Origin: Candidatus Nomurabacteria bacterium
Lineage (GTDB): Bacteria; Patescibacteria; Paceibacteria; UBA9973
Assembly: GCA_023267435.1 (NCBI GenBank)
Contig: JAHFNH010000005.1
Coordinates: 1-51,604 of the forward strand
Reading direction: 5' to 3'
DNA length: 51,604 nucleotides
The translations under genes were made by a program, and so were the position numbers. The notes under the pieces are model-generated. The model made no database searches, was not told where the DNA came from, and saw nothing but the letters and a program-made list of their open reading frames with translations. Positions 7,327 to 17,300 of the stretch are shown one piece after another; position 1 is the stretch's first letter, and the number at the start of each line of letters is the position of its first letter.

Positions 7327-8052
7327 ATGAAACAAAAAATATCTTATCTTATCGCAGCTGTACTCGTATTATCAGGTTTTGCTTTTTTTAGTCTAGCTAA
7401 AGCTGACAACAACAGCAATGACAATATGGGTCATGCTAAAGAAGTTCGTAACACAGGTTCTTCTTTAGAAGTTCATTTTTATGATAATGGTAGTGTTCTA
7501 GTACGAGGTGCTAAAGTTACAGCAATTTCAGGAAATGTTGTAAATGCTTCTATGTCTTGGGGATCATCTGTTTTAAATTGGACAGTCAATCTTAGTGCTA
7601 GTTCAAAAGTTGTTAGAAAATTCGGTGGAGTAGCTTCTGTTTCGGAAATTGCTGTCGGAGACATTCTTAGTTTCCAAGGAAATTTAGATACGACAAATAC
7701 TTCTCCTTTTACTGTAAATGCTAGTACAGTAAAAAATTGGTCCATTCAGAAAAAAATGGCTTCTTTTAATGGCACAGTCAAGAGTGTTGATTCTACTGGT
7801 ATGAAATTTGTTTTAACATCTGGAAATAGAGGAGATGTTACAGTGGTGGTAGCAAGCTCAACTCAGTTCAAAAAAGAAGAAGGCAATAGTACAGCATTAA
7901 CATTTGCTAATATTATTGTCGGTGCTCAGGTTACAGCTCGAGGAGTTTTGGATACAGTTTCTAATCAGCTTACCGCTAATGATATTAGAATAAAACAATC
8001 TAATTCTGGCGGTGATTCAAATTCTAATCAAGGAAACGACAACAATCACTAG
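7327..8052 (+). CDS. Secreted DUF5666-type protein
   Basis: 241 residues. A signal peptide (about 1-26, SLAKA) precedes two similar beta-rich repeats (about 58-130 and 143-222). Each has the DUF5666 pattern: 'V.AISGNVVNAS', 'VVRKFGG', 'VGDILSFQGNLD' and 'NGTVKSVDSTGMKFVL', 'STQFKKEE', 'VGAQVTARGVLD'. The tail is Asn/Gly/Ser-rich and low complexity. The family is common in secreted CPR proteins; its ligand is unknown. The start is the only ATG next to the signal peptide. A strong bidirectional terminator follows. Confidence 0.8.
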   Translation: MKQKISYLIAAVLVLSGFAFFSLAKADNNSNDNMGHAKEVRNTGSSLEVHFYDNGSVLVRGAKVTAISGNVVNASMSWGSSVLNWTVNLSASSKVVRKFGGVASVSEIAVGDILSFQGNLDTTNTSPFTVNASTVKNWSIQKKMASFNGTVKSVDSTGMKFVLTSGNRGDVTVVVASSTQFKKEEGNSTALTFANIIVGAQVTARGVLDTVSNQLTANDIRIKQSNSGGDSNSNQGNDNNH

Positions 8053-8059
8053 TTTATTT

Positions 8060-8665
8060 TTAGGAAAAATAAAAAGCCACGATCCTTTTTGGATTGTGGC
8101 TTTTTGATAATGTGAACGATTTTGTTTTCTTTGTAAAAGTTAATTTCAGGCCGAGCATTATGTTGCAGTTTGTGCTCGCATCTTTGTAAACATTTTCTCC
8201 TTGCGTTAGCACACCAGCTAGTCCTTCTACTTTTACAAAACCAGTGAGAGTAGAATGATCAGATAACCTTAAACTTTCACCAATTTGTAAAAAGACTCCA
8301 AAAAAATATGGATATTCCAAGAGATTGTAAAGTTCTTGGTCGCTTTTTTTTGACATGCCCAGTCCGGCAATAACACCAGCAGCTGGATCAACCAACCATT
8401 TGGTTTTTTTAGGTTCAGGTTCGCGGAAACAATATTGGAACGACATCGTTCTAAGCGTGGTTGATTTGTTAACTTCAGAAAAGATGTTCCATATTTCATT
8501 GTTTTTAAACTGCAAGCCAATGGTATTAGTGTTATTGGGTAAGTCATAAGAAACACCCACTCCTTCTCCAATTTTATGTTTATTTAAAAAGGAAAAAGTT
8601 GTAATGCTAATTTGTCCAAAGGACGCGGTTGCAATAAAGATTGCAAAAAGAGCTAGCTTCTTCAT
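8060..8665 (-). CDS. Secreted protein resembling small outer-membrane beta-barrels
   Basis: 201 residues with a signal peptide ending in ATASFGQ, a cleavage style common in Bacteroidota. Alternating-residue strands follow: EGVGVSYDLPNNTNTIGLQF, TLRTMSFQYCF, DPAAGVIAGLGMS, YPYFFGVFLQIGESL, TLTGFVKVEGLAGVLTQG and NIMLGLKLTF, which resembles the closing strand of an outer-membrane barrel. CPR cells are generally thought to lack an outer membrane, so its location is puzzling. About 24 residues after that strand are partly encoded by the terminator hairpin and may be a read-through tail. The promoter at 8737-8765 copies the element at 4500-4530. Function unknown; transfer from a host or neighbour is possible. 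Confidence 0.6.
   Translation of the reverse strand: MKKLALFAIFIATASFGQISITTFSFLNKHKIGEGVGVSYDLPNNTNTIGLQFKNNEIWNIFSEVNKSTTLRTMSFQYCFREPEPKKTKWLVDPAAGVIAGLGMSKKSDQELYNLLEYPYFFGVFLQIGESLRLSDHSTLTGFVKVEGLAGVLTQGENVYKDASTNCNIMLGLKLTFTKKTKSFTLSKSHNPKRIVAFYFS
8071..8105. terminator. Bidirectional terminator overlapping a CDS 3' end
   Basis: AAAAAGCCACGATCC and GGATTGTGGCTTTTT pair around T5. It serves the DUF5666 gene on plus and lies inside the last codons of the minus-strand gene 8060-8665, so that protein's final residues are encoded by the hairpin. Confidence 0.85.
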
Positions 8666-8736
8666 AGTGTCTTAAGTTTTTAAGGTTCAATTATATAGGG
8701 TTTCAGGTCGGAAAGATGTTCAGTAATTCTCTAGCT

Positions 8737-8765
8737 ATCATACAATATATTGATTGACAAGTCAA
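8737..8765 (-). promoter_or_regulatory. Promoter with the TTGACAAGTCAA palindrome (second copy)
   Basis: Minus strand TTGACT (8760-8765), 17 nt, TATGAT (8737-8742), leaving a leader of about 65 nt before the gene ending at 8665. The 18-nt GATTGACAAGTCAACATA is identical to that in the divergent promoter at 4510-4527. Confidence 0.65.
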
Positions 8766-8792
8766 CATAGAAATTAACTTAATGCAATAAAT

Positions 8793-9611
8793 CTAGAACG
8801 AACTTAATTTCTTATATTCGTCAGCTTCTTTGTAAACGCCACCTAGATTTGTCAGACGGGCAAATGCTAAAAAGATGAAAGATAAAGCACCGTAAAATAG
8901 GAAATGGCTGATATACACTATTTGAAGCATAGGCATTCCTGTTTTTTGGAGAACATCATAAAATACATACTGGAGTGCTGACAAAGCTATCAAAATAAAA
9001 GAGGCAATAAAGTAATCCACAAAGCCGGACATAATAGGCACTTCACGCTTAATTTTGGACAAATAATTTATGCTGAAAAAAAGAGTGACCAAAACTATTG
9101 CTCCATAGACATAGACGATAGCTTCATTGGGTTCGAGAGAGACAGATATTTTTTTTAAGAAGATAGACAAGGTCAGAAAAAAGAACGCGACGATTCCGGT
9201 GATTAAAACACTGATTGTTGTGATAGGATTTCTTTTCAAGGCGTGAATAAAATATTCAGCGCCGACGGTGACCACGAGCATGCTTATTACATAAAAATTT
9301 ACGACATTTATAAAAATCGCATCTTCATATGTCTTGAATACCACGTATCCTAAAAACTCAACGATATGAGATAAAGATAAAATTACCAGAGCGACGGATC
9401 CTCCTATGATTAACAATTTGAGAAAACGATCATAAACATCATAATGGACAAAAATTCTTGAGATCGCCAAAACTACAAACAAAATAGCTATCAGATGTAT
9501 TATTCCGGTCTCTTGAAAAAAACTCCCGCTTAATTCTGTGGCAATAATAATAAGCACATTTAATGATAAAAGGACCCAAGGGTTTAAAATCTTCTCAAGC
9601 TTTATTTTCAT
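8793..9611 (-). CDS. Polytopic membrane protein of unknown function
   Basis: 272 residues with eight predicted membrane helices (about 12-30, 35-52, 63-80, 96-117, 129-150, 166-182, 196-216, 230-252), short loops and a soluble charged C-terminus (KEADEYKKLSS). No family motif is recognised. The layout is compatible with a small sensory or transporter-like membrane domain, but nothing proves this. TATAAT (9618-9623, minus strand) in a TGn context is 6 nt before the ATG, so the transcript is probably leaderless. Confidence 0.75.
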   Translation of the reverse strand: MKIKLEKILNPWVLLSLNVLIIIATELSGSFFQETGIIHLIAILFVVLAISRIFVHYDVYDRFLKLLIIGGSVALVILSLSHIVEFLGYVVFKTYEDAIFINVVNFYVISMLVVTVGAEYFIHALKRNPITTISVLITGIVAFFFLTLSIFLKKISVSLEPNEAIVYVYGAIVLVTLFFSINYLSKIKREVPIMSGFVDYFIASFILIALSALQYVFYDVLQKTGMPMLQIVYISHFLFYGALSFIFLAFARLTNLGGVYKEADEYKKLSSF

Positions 9612-9678
9612 AAGTAAATTATAACAAAGATTTTATTTTCCACTAGCGTAAAAATAAAAGAGTTAGTATAATAATGGA

Positions 9679-10200
9679 ATGGAAGATTTTGAACAATTAG
9701 AAAATAAAGAAGAGTTTAGAAGAATGCTTTTTATTATTGGCGGGATCGTTCTCGTTTGTGTGATTGTTACAGCTTTTTTATTGTTTAGAAAAACATCAAA
9801 AGTTGCTGTTAGTCCTGATGCATCAAACACTGTTGCTTCATCGACAACTTCTGCTAAACCAAAACCTCTTTTTTCTCCAGACCTTTCAACTTGGAAAAAT
9901 TATTACTGGCCTGGAAAAATCAATACGCACTATCCGAGTGATTGGCAGTTGAAAGAAGATACAAATAAAGATGGATTGATTGTAGGGTTGGAAATAACAC
10001 CACCGACGGGCATTGCAGACGACATGATTTTTATCGGCGGAGATTCAGCTAAATGCTCTAGCGTTTTAAAGTATTCAAAAAATGAATGTTTGAAAAATAA
10101 AATTCAAGTGCCTTTTTACACCAACAGCAAGAACGCAGAAGTTTCAACTGCTCTTGATTTGATTTTTCAAAACACAATCCTAACTGAAGGACAAAAATAA
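9679..10200 (+). CDS. Membrane-anchored extracytoplasmic protein, unknown
   Basis: 173 residues: a short acidic cytosolic tail, one transmembrane helix (about 16-37, MLFIIGGIVLVCVIVTAFLL), a Ser/Thr/Pro linker, and an exported domain with WKNYYWPGKINTHYPSDW and two Cys (KCSSVLKYSKNEC) likely to form a disulfide. The YPSDW pattern resembles lipoprotein/PsbP-like domains, but the assignment is weak. TATAAT at 9667-9672 is 6 nt before the ATG; the gene is divergent from 8793-9611, with the two start codons about 67 nt apart. Confidence 0.75.
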   Translation: MEDFEQLENKEEFRRMLFIIGGIVLVCVIVTAFLLFRKTSKVAVSPDASNTVASSTTSAKPKPLFSPDLSTWKNYYWPGKINTHYPSDWQLKEDTNKDGLIVGLEITPPTGIADDMIFIGGDSAKCSSVLKYSKNECLKNKIQVPFYTNSKNAEVSTALDLIFQNTILTEGQK

Positions 10201-10560
10201 TAAGTTGATTTTTTATAAAAAAGTGTATTGTTAAGAGCAGTATGTTCTTTCTAGTATTAAAACACCAACTGCTTCGGACGATCATTGGTTAGAAGTATGT
10301 GACCAACAATTTTTTCATTTTGTTAGTAATTAAGTTTTCAGGTCTAAATTTTAAAAACAAGTTTTTTTCGGTTATTAAATTATTTAGTTTTATTTTTTTG
10401 TTTTAAAATTTATTGGTAGTTATTTAACACTTTTAATACTAACGAGAACAAAGACCCAGTTCGACATTCGGCTGGGTTTTTTATTTTTTAGGATAGAAAT
10501 TGGATTATTTTTTAAATATAAAGTATAATGAACTTATCTTATTAATAATTTTTAAAATAT
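10201..10560 (+). other. Gene-free interval with an orphan terminator
   Basis: No long frame on either strand that looks real. It contains a possible promoter (TTGATT 10205, TATTGT 10226, 15-nt spacing) and a 16-codon frame at 10242-10292. Alternating ACCAA/TTGGT/ACCAA segments (about 10263, 10285, 10302) could pair in two mutually exclusive ways. A terminator hairpin is at 10453-10486, then the promoter of the 41-residue gene (TATAAT 10524-10529). It may encode a noncoding RNA of about 240 nt. Confidence 0.4.
10453..10486 (+). terminator. Orphan terminator
   Basis: CCCAG and CTGGG pair around a 12-nt loop and run into T6. The nearest upstream plus-strand gene ends 250 nt earlier. Confidence 0.6.
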
Positions 10561-10686
10561 ATGGCAAAAAGAAGCACAACACTTAGTCCAAAAAATAAAT
10601 CAAGACATTCCCACAAAACCAAGAAGCGACTTGCAACCAAGAAACTTACTCTTGCGAAAAAAGCTACCAAGAAGAGATTTAAATAA
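10561..10686 (+). CDS. 41-residue highly basic protein
   Basis: Starts MAKRSTTLSPKNKSRH and ends KKATKKRFK; 17 of 41 residues are Lys or Arg, with no acidic residue and no hydrophobic helix. This is typical of small ribosomal or nucleic-acid-binding proteins, but it does not match bL34, bL36 or bL33 as I know them. It has its own promoter (TATAAT 10524-10529, about 30-nt leader) and a strong terminator immediately after, so it is a single-gene unit. Too short for most gene callers; the isolated transcription signals make it likely real. Confidence 0.65.
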   Translation: MAKRSTTLSPKNKSRHSHKTKKRLATKKLTLAKKATKKRFK

Positions 10687-10695
10687 AAGTTAAGT

Positions 10696-10727
10696 AAAAA
10701 AGCCCTGATGTTTATCAGGGCTTTTTT
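10696..10727. terminator. Strong bidirectional terminator
   Basis: A6, GCCCTGAT, 4-nt loop, ATCAGGGC, T6. It separates the 41-residue gene from the convergent minus-strand gene. Confidence 0.9.
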
Positions 10728-10732
10728 GAATT

Positions 10733-11086
10733 TCAGTCTATTTTCCTTTTGGAAAAGAGAATCCACAATGCTTCTAAAATATAAACAAATGCTCCAAATG
10801 AAAGAATTAAACCCATGACATAAAACCATTTCTCCGCTTTTATGGGATGATTTTGTTCAATTCCACTAGACACTTTTTCTAAAATAACTTTTGTGTCTAT
10901 ATGTGAACTGAAAGTGAAGCATGTCATAGCCATGGCTGAAAAGACAAAAATAATTCCAAGTTTTGAAATTAAAGATGTGACTTTAACATTCATTTTGGGA
11001 TGAAATTTTTGTCCGTAATTCATCATGACTATTCCTGAGCAAAAAAGTGCAGCTGAAACAATGAGTAAGCAAATTTTTAGTACCAT
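10733..11086 (-). CDS. Small membrane protein with three helices
   Basis: 117 residues with hydrophobic segments at about 3-22, 40-60 and 87-110. The region between helices 2 and 3 is polar (HIDTKVILEKVSSGIEQNHP). No family recognised. The gene stands alone behind a consensus promoter with a perfect palindrome over the -10 box and an A/T-rich leader of about 70 nt. Confidence 0.65.
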   Translation of the reverse strand: MVLKICLLIVSAALFCSGIVMMNYGQKFHPKMNVKVTSLISKLGIIFVFSAMAMTCFTFSSHIDTKVILEKVSSGIEQNHPIKAEKWFYVMGLILSFGAFVYILEALWILFSKRKID

Positions 11087-11155
11087 TTTTTATTTTTTTA
11101 AAGATTAAATATTAAGTCGTATTTTCATTTTTTAAAATTTAAATCTCAACAAATC

Positions 11156-11191
11156 TATTTTGATAATATCAAAATAACTAGCTTTTGTCAA
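11156..11191 (-). promoter_or_regulatory. Promoter with a 21-bp palindromic operator over the -10
   Basis: Minus strand TTGACA (11186-11191), 17-nt spacer, TATTAT (11163-11168). The -10 lies within a perfect inverted repeat, 10-bp arms TATTTTGATA and TATCAAAATA around one A (11156-11176), well placed for a repressor dimer. Confidence 0.65.
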
Positions 11192-11287
11192 ATTAATTTA
11201 TTATTATTTTTAATAAAAAAGAAAAGGGAAGTGTCGTGTGAGTTATCCACTTTCTGTATATAAATATTACTTTTCTTTGCATTATTT

Positions 11288-11295
11288 GGTATAAT
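11288..11295 (+). promoter_or_regulatory. Extended -10 of the giant surface-protein gene
   Basis: The TGGTATAAT motif ends at 11295, 6 nt before the GTG at 11302. The leaderless spacing favours GTG over the ATG at 11320. Confidence 0.5.
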
Positions 11296-11301
11296 TTAAT
11301 T

Positions 11302-14300
11302 GTGTACTCTACAAAATATATGAAAAAAATATTTCCGTATATTTTCAGCATATTTATTTTTTCCCTAAGTTTTTTTAATGGGTCGTCTTTTCTCTTGGCT
11401 GCTTATCCAGCGACCCCTTACGCTCCGGGTGAAACCTTGGCTCCGACTTGTGCGCCGGGAAGTTCTAATTGTACTGTTGATGCGCCTATTACTTCTTTAA
11501 ATGGCTTAACTGGTCTATCTCAAACATTTGCTATCGGTACTTCCGGTACTGATTTTAATATTGATTCTACAGGAACCATTCATACTTTTAATATTCCTGA
11601 TTCTTCTGCGACAAACAGGGGACTTTTAACCTCATCTGATTGGACAAATTTCAATAGCAAACTAGCTGCTGCTAGTAATTTGGCTGATCTGACTAGCGTA
11701 GTGGCAGCGAGAGGAAATCTTGGTTTGGGAAATGTTGAAGACACTGCGCTTTCTACTTGGGCAGGATCAACAGTTTTGACGACATTAGGTGCGATAATTA
11801 CTACAGATGCAAATGCATTAAAGATTTCTCCCAATGGAGTTCTTGCCGGAAATACTGGAGAGTTACGTTTTAATGAACTCGCAGCAAATGGCACAAACTA
11901 TACCGGCTTCAAGGCTCCGGATTCGCTGGCGGCAAATGTGATTTATACTTTGCCATCAGCTGATGGTACTGGTGGACAAGTTTTAAAAACAAATGGAACA
12001 GGTGGTTTAAGTTTTGGTGATTTGAGTACTGATAATTTAATTTATCCAAATATAAATAACGCAGAAGGGTTCACTCATATATTTAGTGACGTAGCTTCTT
12101 CTGGTTGGATTTCTGGTGGTGAAATAACGGATGTTGGTGGCGGAGATGTGGATGTCGCTGCAGGAGAAGGCTTGATTCGATCTTTAAATGATCCTGAAGC
12201 TCAACTCTTGTATATTTCTTGGCCAGTAGCTACAAGTTTAAATGTCCCTTTAAATACTACTAGATATTTTGTCGTCAATTATAATGCCGGAAGCCCAGTT
12301 GTTAATATTTTAACTTCAGAACCATCGGATTTACAAACAAATATATTTTTAGGAGAAGTTCATAATGTTGGCGGAGTTCTCGATGTTCATAGCGCTCCTA
12401 GAGCAATTAATGATTTTGCAAAAAGAATGACGGATTGGTCTTCTGATATTATTGGTAATAGAGTTGCTTCCGGTGAAGTTGTTACAGATCCAACTTTCCC
12501 ATCTAGAAAAATTGCGGTTTCATCTGGAGTTGTCTGGACAAAAAATTTAAGTAACATAACCACACCAGCTTTTAATTCTAACGCTAGTGATACTTTTGTA
12601 AATTATTACAGAGATAGTTTTGGTGGATGGATTAGAGAAACAGGTCAGACTGATTGGGAAAATACAAAATGGGATAATAATTCTGGAACACTTCAGACAA
12701 TGACTCCTGGGTACTATGCCAATAGATGGGTAGTAAGAGGTATTAATGGACAGATTTCCATACTTTATGGACAAGCAGAATATTCTACACAACTTGCAGC
12801 ACAAAATGAATCTGCTCCAACTCAAAGACCAGAAGAATTTAACGAAGATGGTTATTATATTAGTCAGTTGGTTTTCCAGAAAAGTGCCGCTTCTTCTGAT
12901 TTAACAATTTCAATTAAGCCCATAATCGGTGGCATAGCTGGTACTAGTGGATCAAGTAATCACAATGATTTGGGTGGTTTGCAAGGCGGGACAGTAAACG
13001 AATATTATCATCTTACTGCAGCTGAACACGTAATTGCAACACAAGTGGCAACAGCTCTTCAGAGTGGATATTTATCTTCATCTGACTGGACGACATTTAA
13101 TAATAAAGCCGGTAGTGGAGCCAATAATGATATCACAAGTTTGTCTGGACTTACTACTGCTTTGTCTGTTGGTCAGGGAGGTACCGGAGCTACAACTGCC
13201 AATGGAGCATTTAATAATTTAATACCTTCTCAAGCAACAAATTCTGGTAAGTTCCTTACAACTAATGGCACGAATACGAGTTGGGCAACAGCCGTAACAT
13301 CTGAATCTGATCCACTGGCATTAAAAATTTCAAATAATTTATCGGACATTCTCAGCGCTTCTAGTGCTAGAGCAAATCTTAGTGCGGCAGCTAGTGGAGC
13401 TAATACTGATATCACATCACTTAATCCTGCTGGAGCACTTACTGTTGATTCAACAGCAGCGCTTAATTTAGGTACGACAAATGCTACCTCGGTTTCTATT
13501 GGTAATTCTAGTACAACTACAACAGTAAATGGGTCACTAGCAGTTTCTAAGTATATTGATTTTACCCCTACAATTGAACCTTCATATATGGAAGGAAGAG
13601 TTTATTATGATAGTAATGATCACGCTCTTTCTTTTGACACAGACATAAATGGTACCGATATGTCTATTGGTCAGACTGTTATGGCTCGTGTAAAAAATAT
13701 TACCGGAGCAACAATTTTAAAAGGAAAGGTTGTTTATGTTAGTGGTAGTGATGGAGCTGGATTTTCAACGATTGCATTGGCAAAGGCAGACAGCTTTTCT
13801 ACTTCTCAGGTTATTGGAATTGTGGTAACTGATATCACTACTGGATCTTATGGTTATGTGACATTTATTGGTCATGTGCATGATCTAGACACCTCAGCAT
13901 TTTCGGCTGGAGATATTGTTTATCTATCATCAACTACCGCAGGTGGATTGACAACAATTAAACCGTTTTCTCCAAATTACTCAATGCCAGTGGGTATTGT
14001 TCAAATATCAAATGCAATAACAGGTATTATTGAAGCTCATACAACTTCAGTTACTGTTGGAGCATTTACTACAGGTTCAGTAGCATTTGGAAATACAGAT
14101 GGGTTTACAACTCAGGATAATACAAACTTTTTTTGGAATAATACGACCAAGCGTTTAGGTATCGGAGATAATACTCCCTCTAAGACTTTTACCATTGGTA
14201 ATGGTACACCTGGTAGCAATATGTTTGGTGTAGATGGTTCAACTGGTGATGTTGCAACACAAGGAAATATTAATGCAGTGGGTAATATTACATTAACTAC

Positions 14301-17300
14301 TGGAGGTGGCAGTGTTAGCGCTACTGGTGGCGGACTTGCACTTTCTGGTGCAGGCGCTTCTAGCTTGACGACAAGTAGTGGAGGTTTGACTTTGACTGGC
14401 GCAGCTGCTTCAGCCTTGTCGACAACTTCTGGAGCTTTGACTCTTACATCTGCTTCAGGTGCGACATGGGGAACAAGTACAGGGAATCTTTTATTGCAGG
14501 CAGCAAGTGCGGGTGCAGCTAGTGTGATAATCGGTTCTGGTGCAGGCTCTGCTACACCTGATACATTAGTTTTAGATATAAAGAATGATAATGCCACTGA
14601 TCCATCTGGTAGTGCTGGAGCGATGTACTACAATTCTAGTTCTAATAAATTTAGATGTTATGAGAATGGAATTTGGATAGATTGTATTTCTATTGATAAC
14701 GACACCCTTTCATCTTTATTGGCGGCAGCTAGTGGTAGTACTATAAACAACGGTGATAATGCTCAGAATTGGAATTGGGCATTGACGACAGCTGATAAAG
14801 CAGGACTTAACTTTGGAGAAAATACTCCTTCGACTGCTACCGGTTTGTCTGCGGTGCTTAAAGCTTCAACTTTGGTTACATCGACAGCAATGCCACTTTA
14901 TGTTTCAAATCTTGGCGATGGAAATAGTTTCAGAGTTGATGATGAACCAAGTGATATGACTCCGTTTCTTATCGACAAAGATGGCAATGTGGCAATCGGT
15001 GCAGATTCGTTTGATCCGACAAATCCAGAACGTTTGAAAGTTGTGATGCCTTCCGGTAGTACTTCATTTAATGTTATTAGTGGTGAAGGAGATGTAAATA
15101 ATTATCTTCAATTAAATATACATAATGCTAATGCTGGAGACACTGCTTCTTCTGATTTAGTTGCTACCTCTGATCTTGGTAATGAAAATGTCGGATATAT
15201 TGATCTCGGTATTAATTCTTCCAATTACAATGTTCCGGCCCTTTCGATTGTCGGACCAAATGATACATATTTATATGCTAGTGGAGGATTGGCGTCTGGT
15301 GGAAATTTGGCTATTGGAACTGCTGACACTGGAACTGCGCTTAAGTTTCATACTGGTGGTACAACTTCAGCCGATGAAAGAATGAGAATTACAGACGATG
15401 GATTAGGTAATCCGTTAGTGGGGATTGGCACGACAGCTCCAGGATCTGCTCTTGATGTAAAAGGTGAACTTAGATTATCCGGTTCAACTTCTGGTTTTGT
15501 CGGTTTTACTACGAATGTAGCAGCTGGTTCTACGACTTATACACTTCCAAATACTGATGGTGGGATCGGTGATGCTTTAACTACAAATGGTGCAGGAGTT
15601 TTATCTTGGGTCCAGCCGACGGGTGTATGGCAGAGAGTGGCCACAACTGTTTCTCCAACAACTGCGGGGGACAATATTACAACTTCTGGAAATATTTATA
15701 CCAGTGGAACAGGGGCAGTTACTTCAGCTGGATTATTGACAGCAAATGCTGGACTAGCTGTGACTGGTGCTGATGTTAATTTAAATGCAAGTAGCAATAA
15801 TAATACAAATATAAATACAGGTACATCGACTGGTTCAATCAGTATTGGAAATAATTCTGCTGGTGCTATTGGTATTACAAGTGGAACAGGACTTACTTTG
15901 ATCGGCGGTGCAGCATCTAGTTTCTCAACTACGGCTGGTTCCATTACTTTCCAACCAGCTGGCACTGGCATATCTTCAGCTGTTCAAATTGGCACATCAA
16001 CTGCCAAGGCGACTCCCGATATGCTCGTACTTGATGCTGGAAATACTGATCCAGTTTCTGGAACTATTGGTGGAATGTATTACAACACTGTCAGCAATAA
16101 ATATCGCTGTTATATAGGAGCTTCTTGGGCCAACTGTGCTGACAATGGAAGCGGTTTAGATTTGCAAAATGTTTATGGTAATGGTTCATCTATCTCTACT
16201 TCTGGTACGGATATAGCTCTAACTCTAAATACAACTGATCAATTTACTGTCACTGGCGCTGGCGCAGTAAATCTAACTCCAACATCTGCATCTTCATTCA
16301 CTTCTGCTGGCGCTCTTACTTTCACTGCCGGCGCAGCTTCAGATTGGGGAACATCAAATGGTGATTTAGTTTTACATGCAAATGGTTCAGCGACCGGTGG
16401 TGTTCATATTGGTTCCGATGGTGTTCCTTCAGCTACGCCAGATTTGCTTTCTTTGGATATTAAGAGTCTAGCCAGTGGAGTATCAGATCCAGCTGGAGAT
16501 AATGGTGACATGTATTTCAATGAGGCCTTAAGTTCTTTCCGTTGTTATGAGGGTAGCGGTTGGCAAGATTGCGGTGCGTCAGTCGCTAGTGCGACAACTT
16601 TGCAACAAGCATATACAAGCAATCCAACCATTACAACCGCTTCGTCTACTAATCTTGCTTTAATTCTTTCTTCTGGAAATTTCACAGCGTCTGGTACAGG
16701 ATCAGTGCTTCTGACACCAACTGGTGCATCTTCATTCACTTCTGCCGGCGCTCTTACTTTCACTGCCGGTGCAGCTTCAACCTGGTCCACTTCTTCCGGA
16801 GCTTTAACTCTTGATTCAGCAGCTGCGCTTAATTTCGGTACTACAAATGCTACTAGTGTGTCGATAGGAAAGACAGGTGTGACAACAACAAACAACGGTT
16901 CTTTAACTTCAACTCAAACTTTGACAGCATCGAATGGTTTAACACAAACAACTGGCGCCTTAAACTTAACTGCAACATCTGGTGCGTTAAACTTGTCCGG
17001 TTTAGGTGTGAGTGTTATCGATACAGGTGCGAATAGTTTATCTTTGGTTGGCGGTCCGATTAATCTAAATTCAACTGGTACTGGTTCCACAAATATCGGC
17101 AATCTTACTGGTTCTGTAAATCTTACTGGTTCTGTAAATCTTACTGGTTCTGTAAATCTTACTGGTTTAACTGCTTCTAAGGCAGTATTTACTGATGCTT
17201 CTAAAAATCTAACTTCAACCGGTACTGTTGCCATCGCTCAAGGTGGTACAGGACAGACTACTGCTTCGAGTTCATTTAATGCTTTGTCGCCAGTGACAGC

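Noticed and set aside
14112..14597. Long minus-strand frames within the giant surface-protein gene (also 18696-19379)
   Set aside because: Low-complexity Val/Ala/Pro shadows of Thr/Gly/Ser codons; the plus-strand frame is continuous over 10 kb with a signal peptide.
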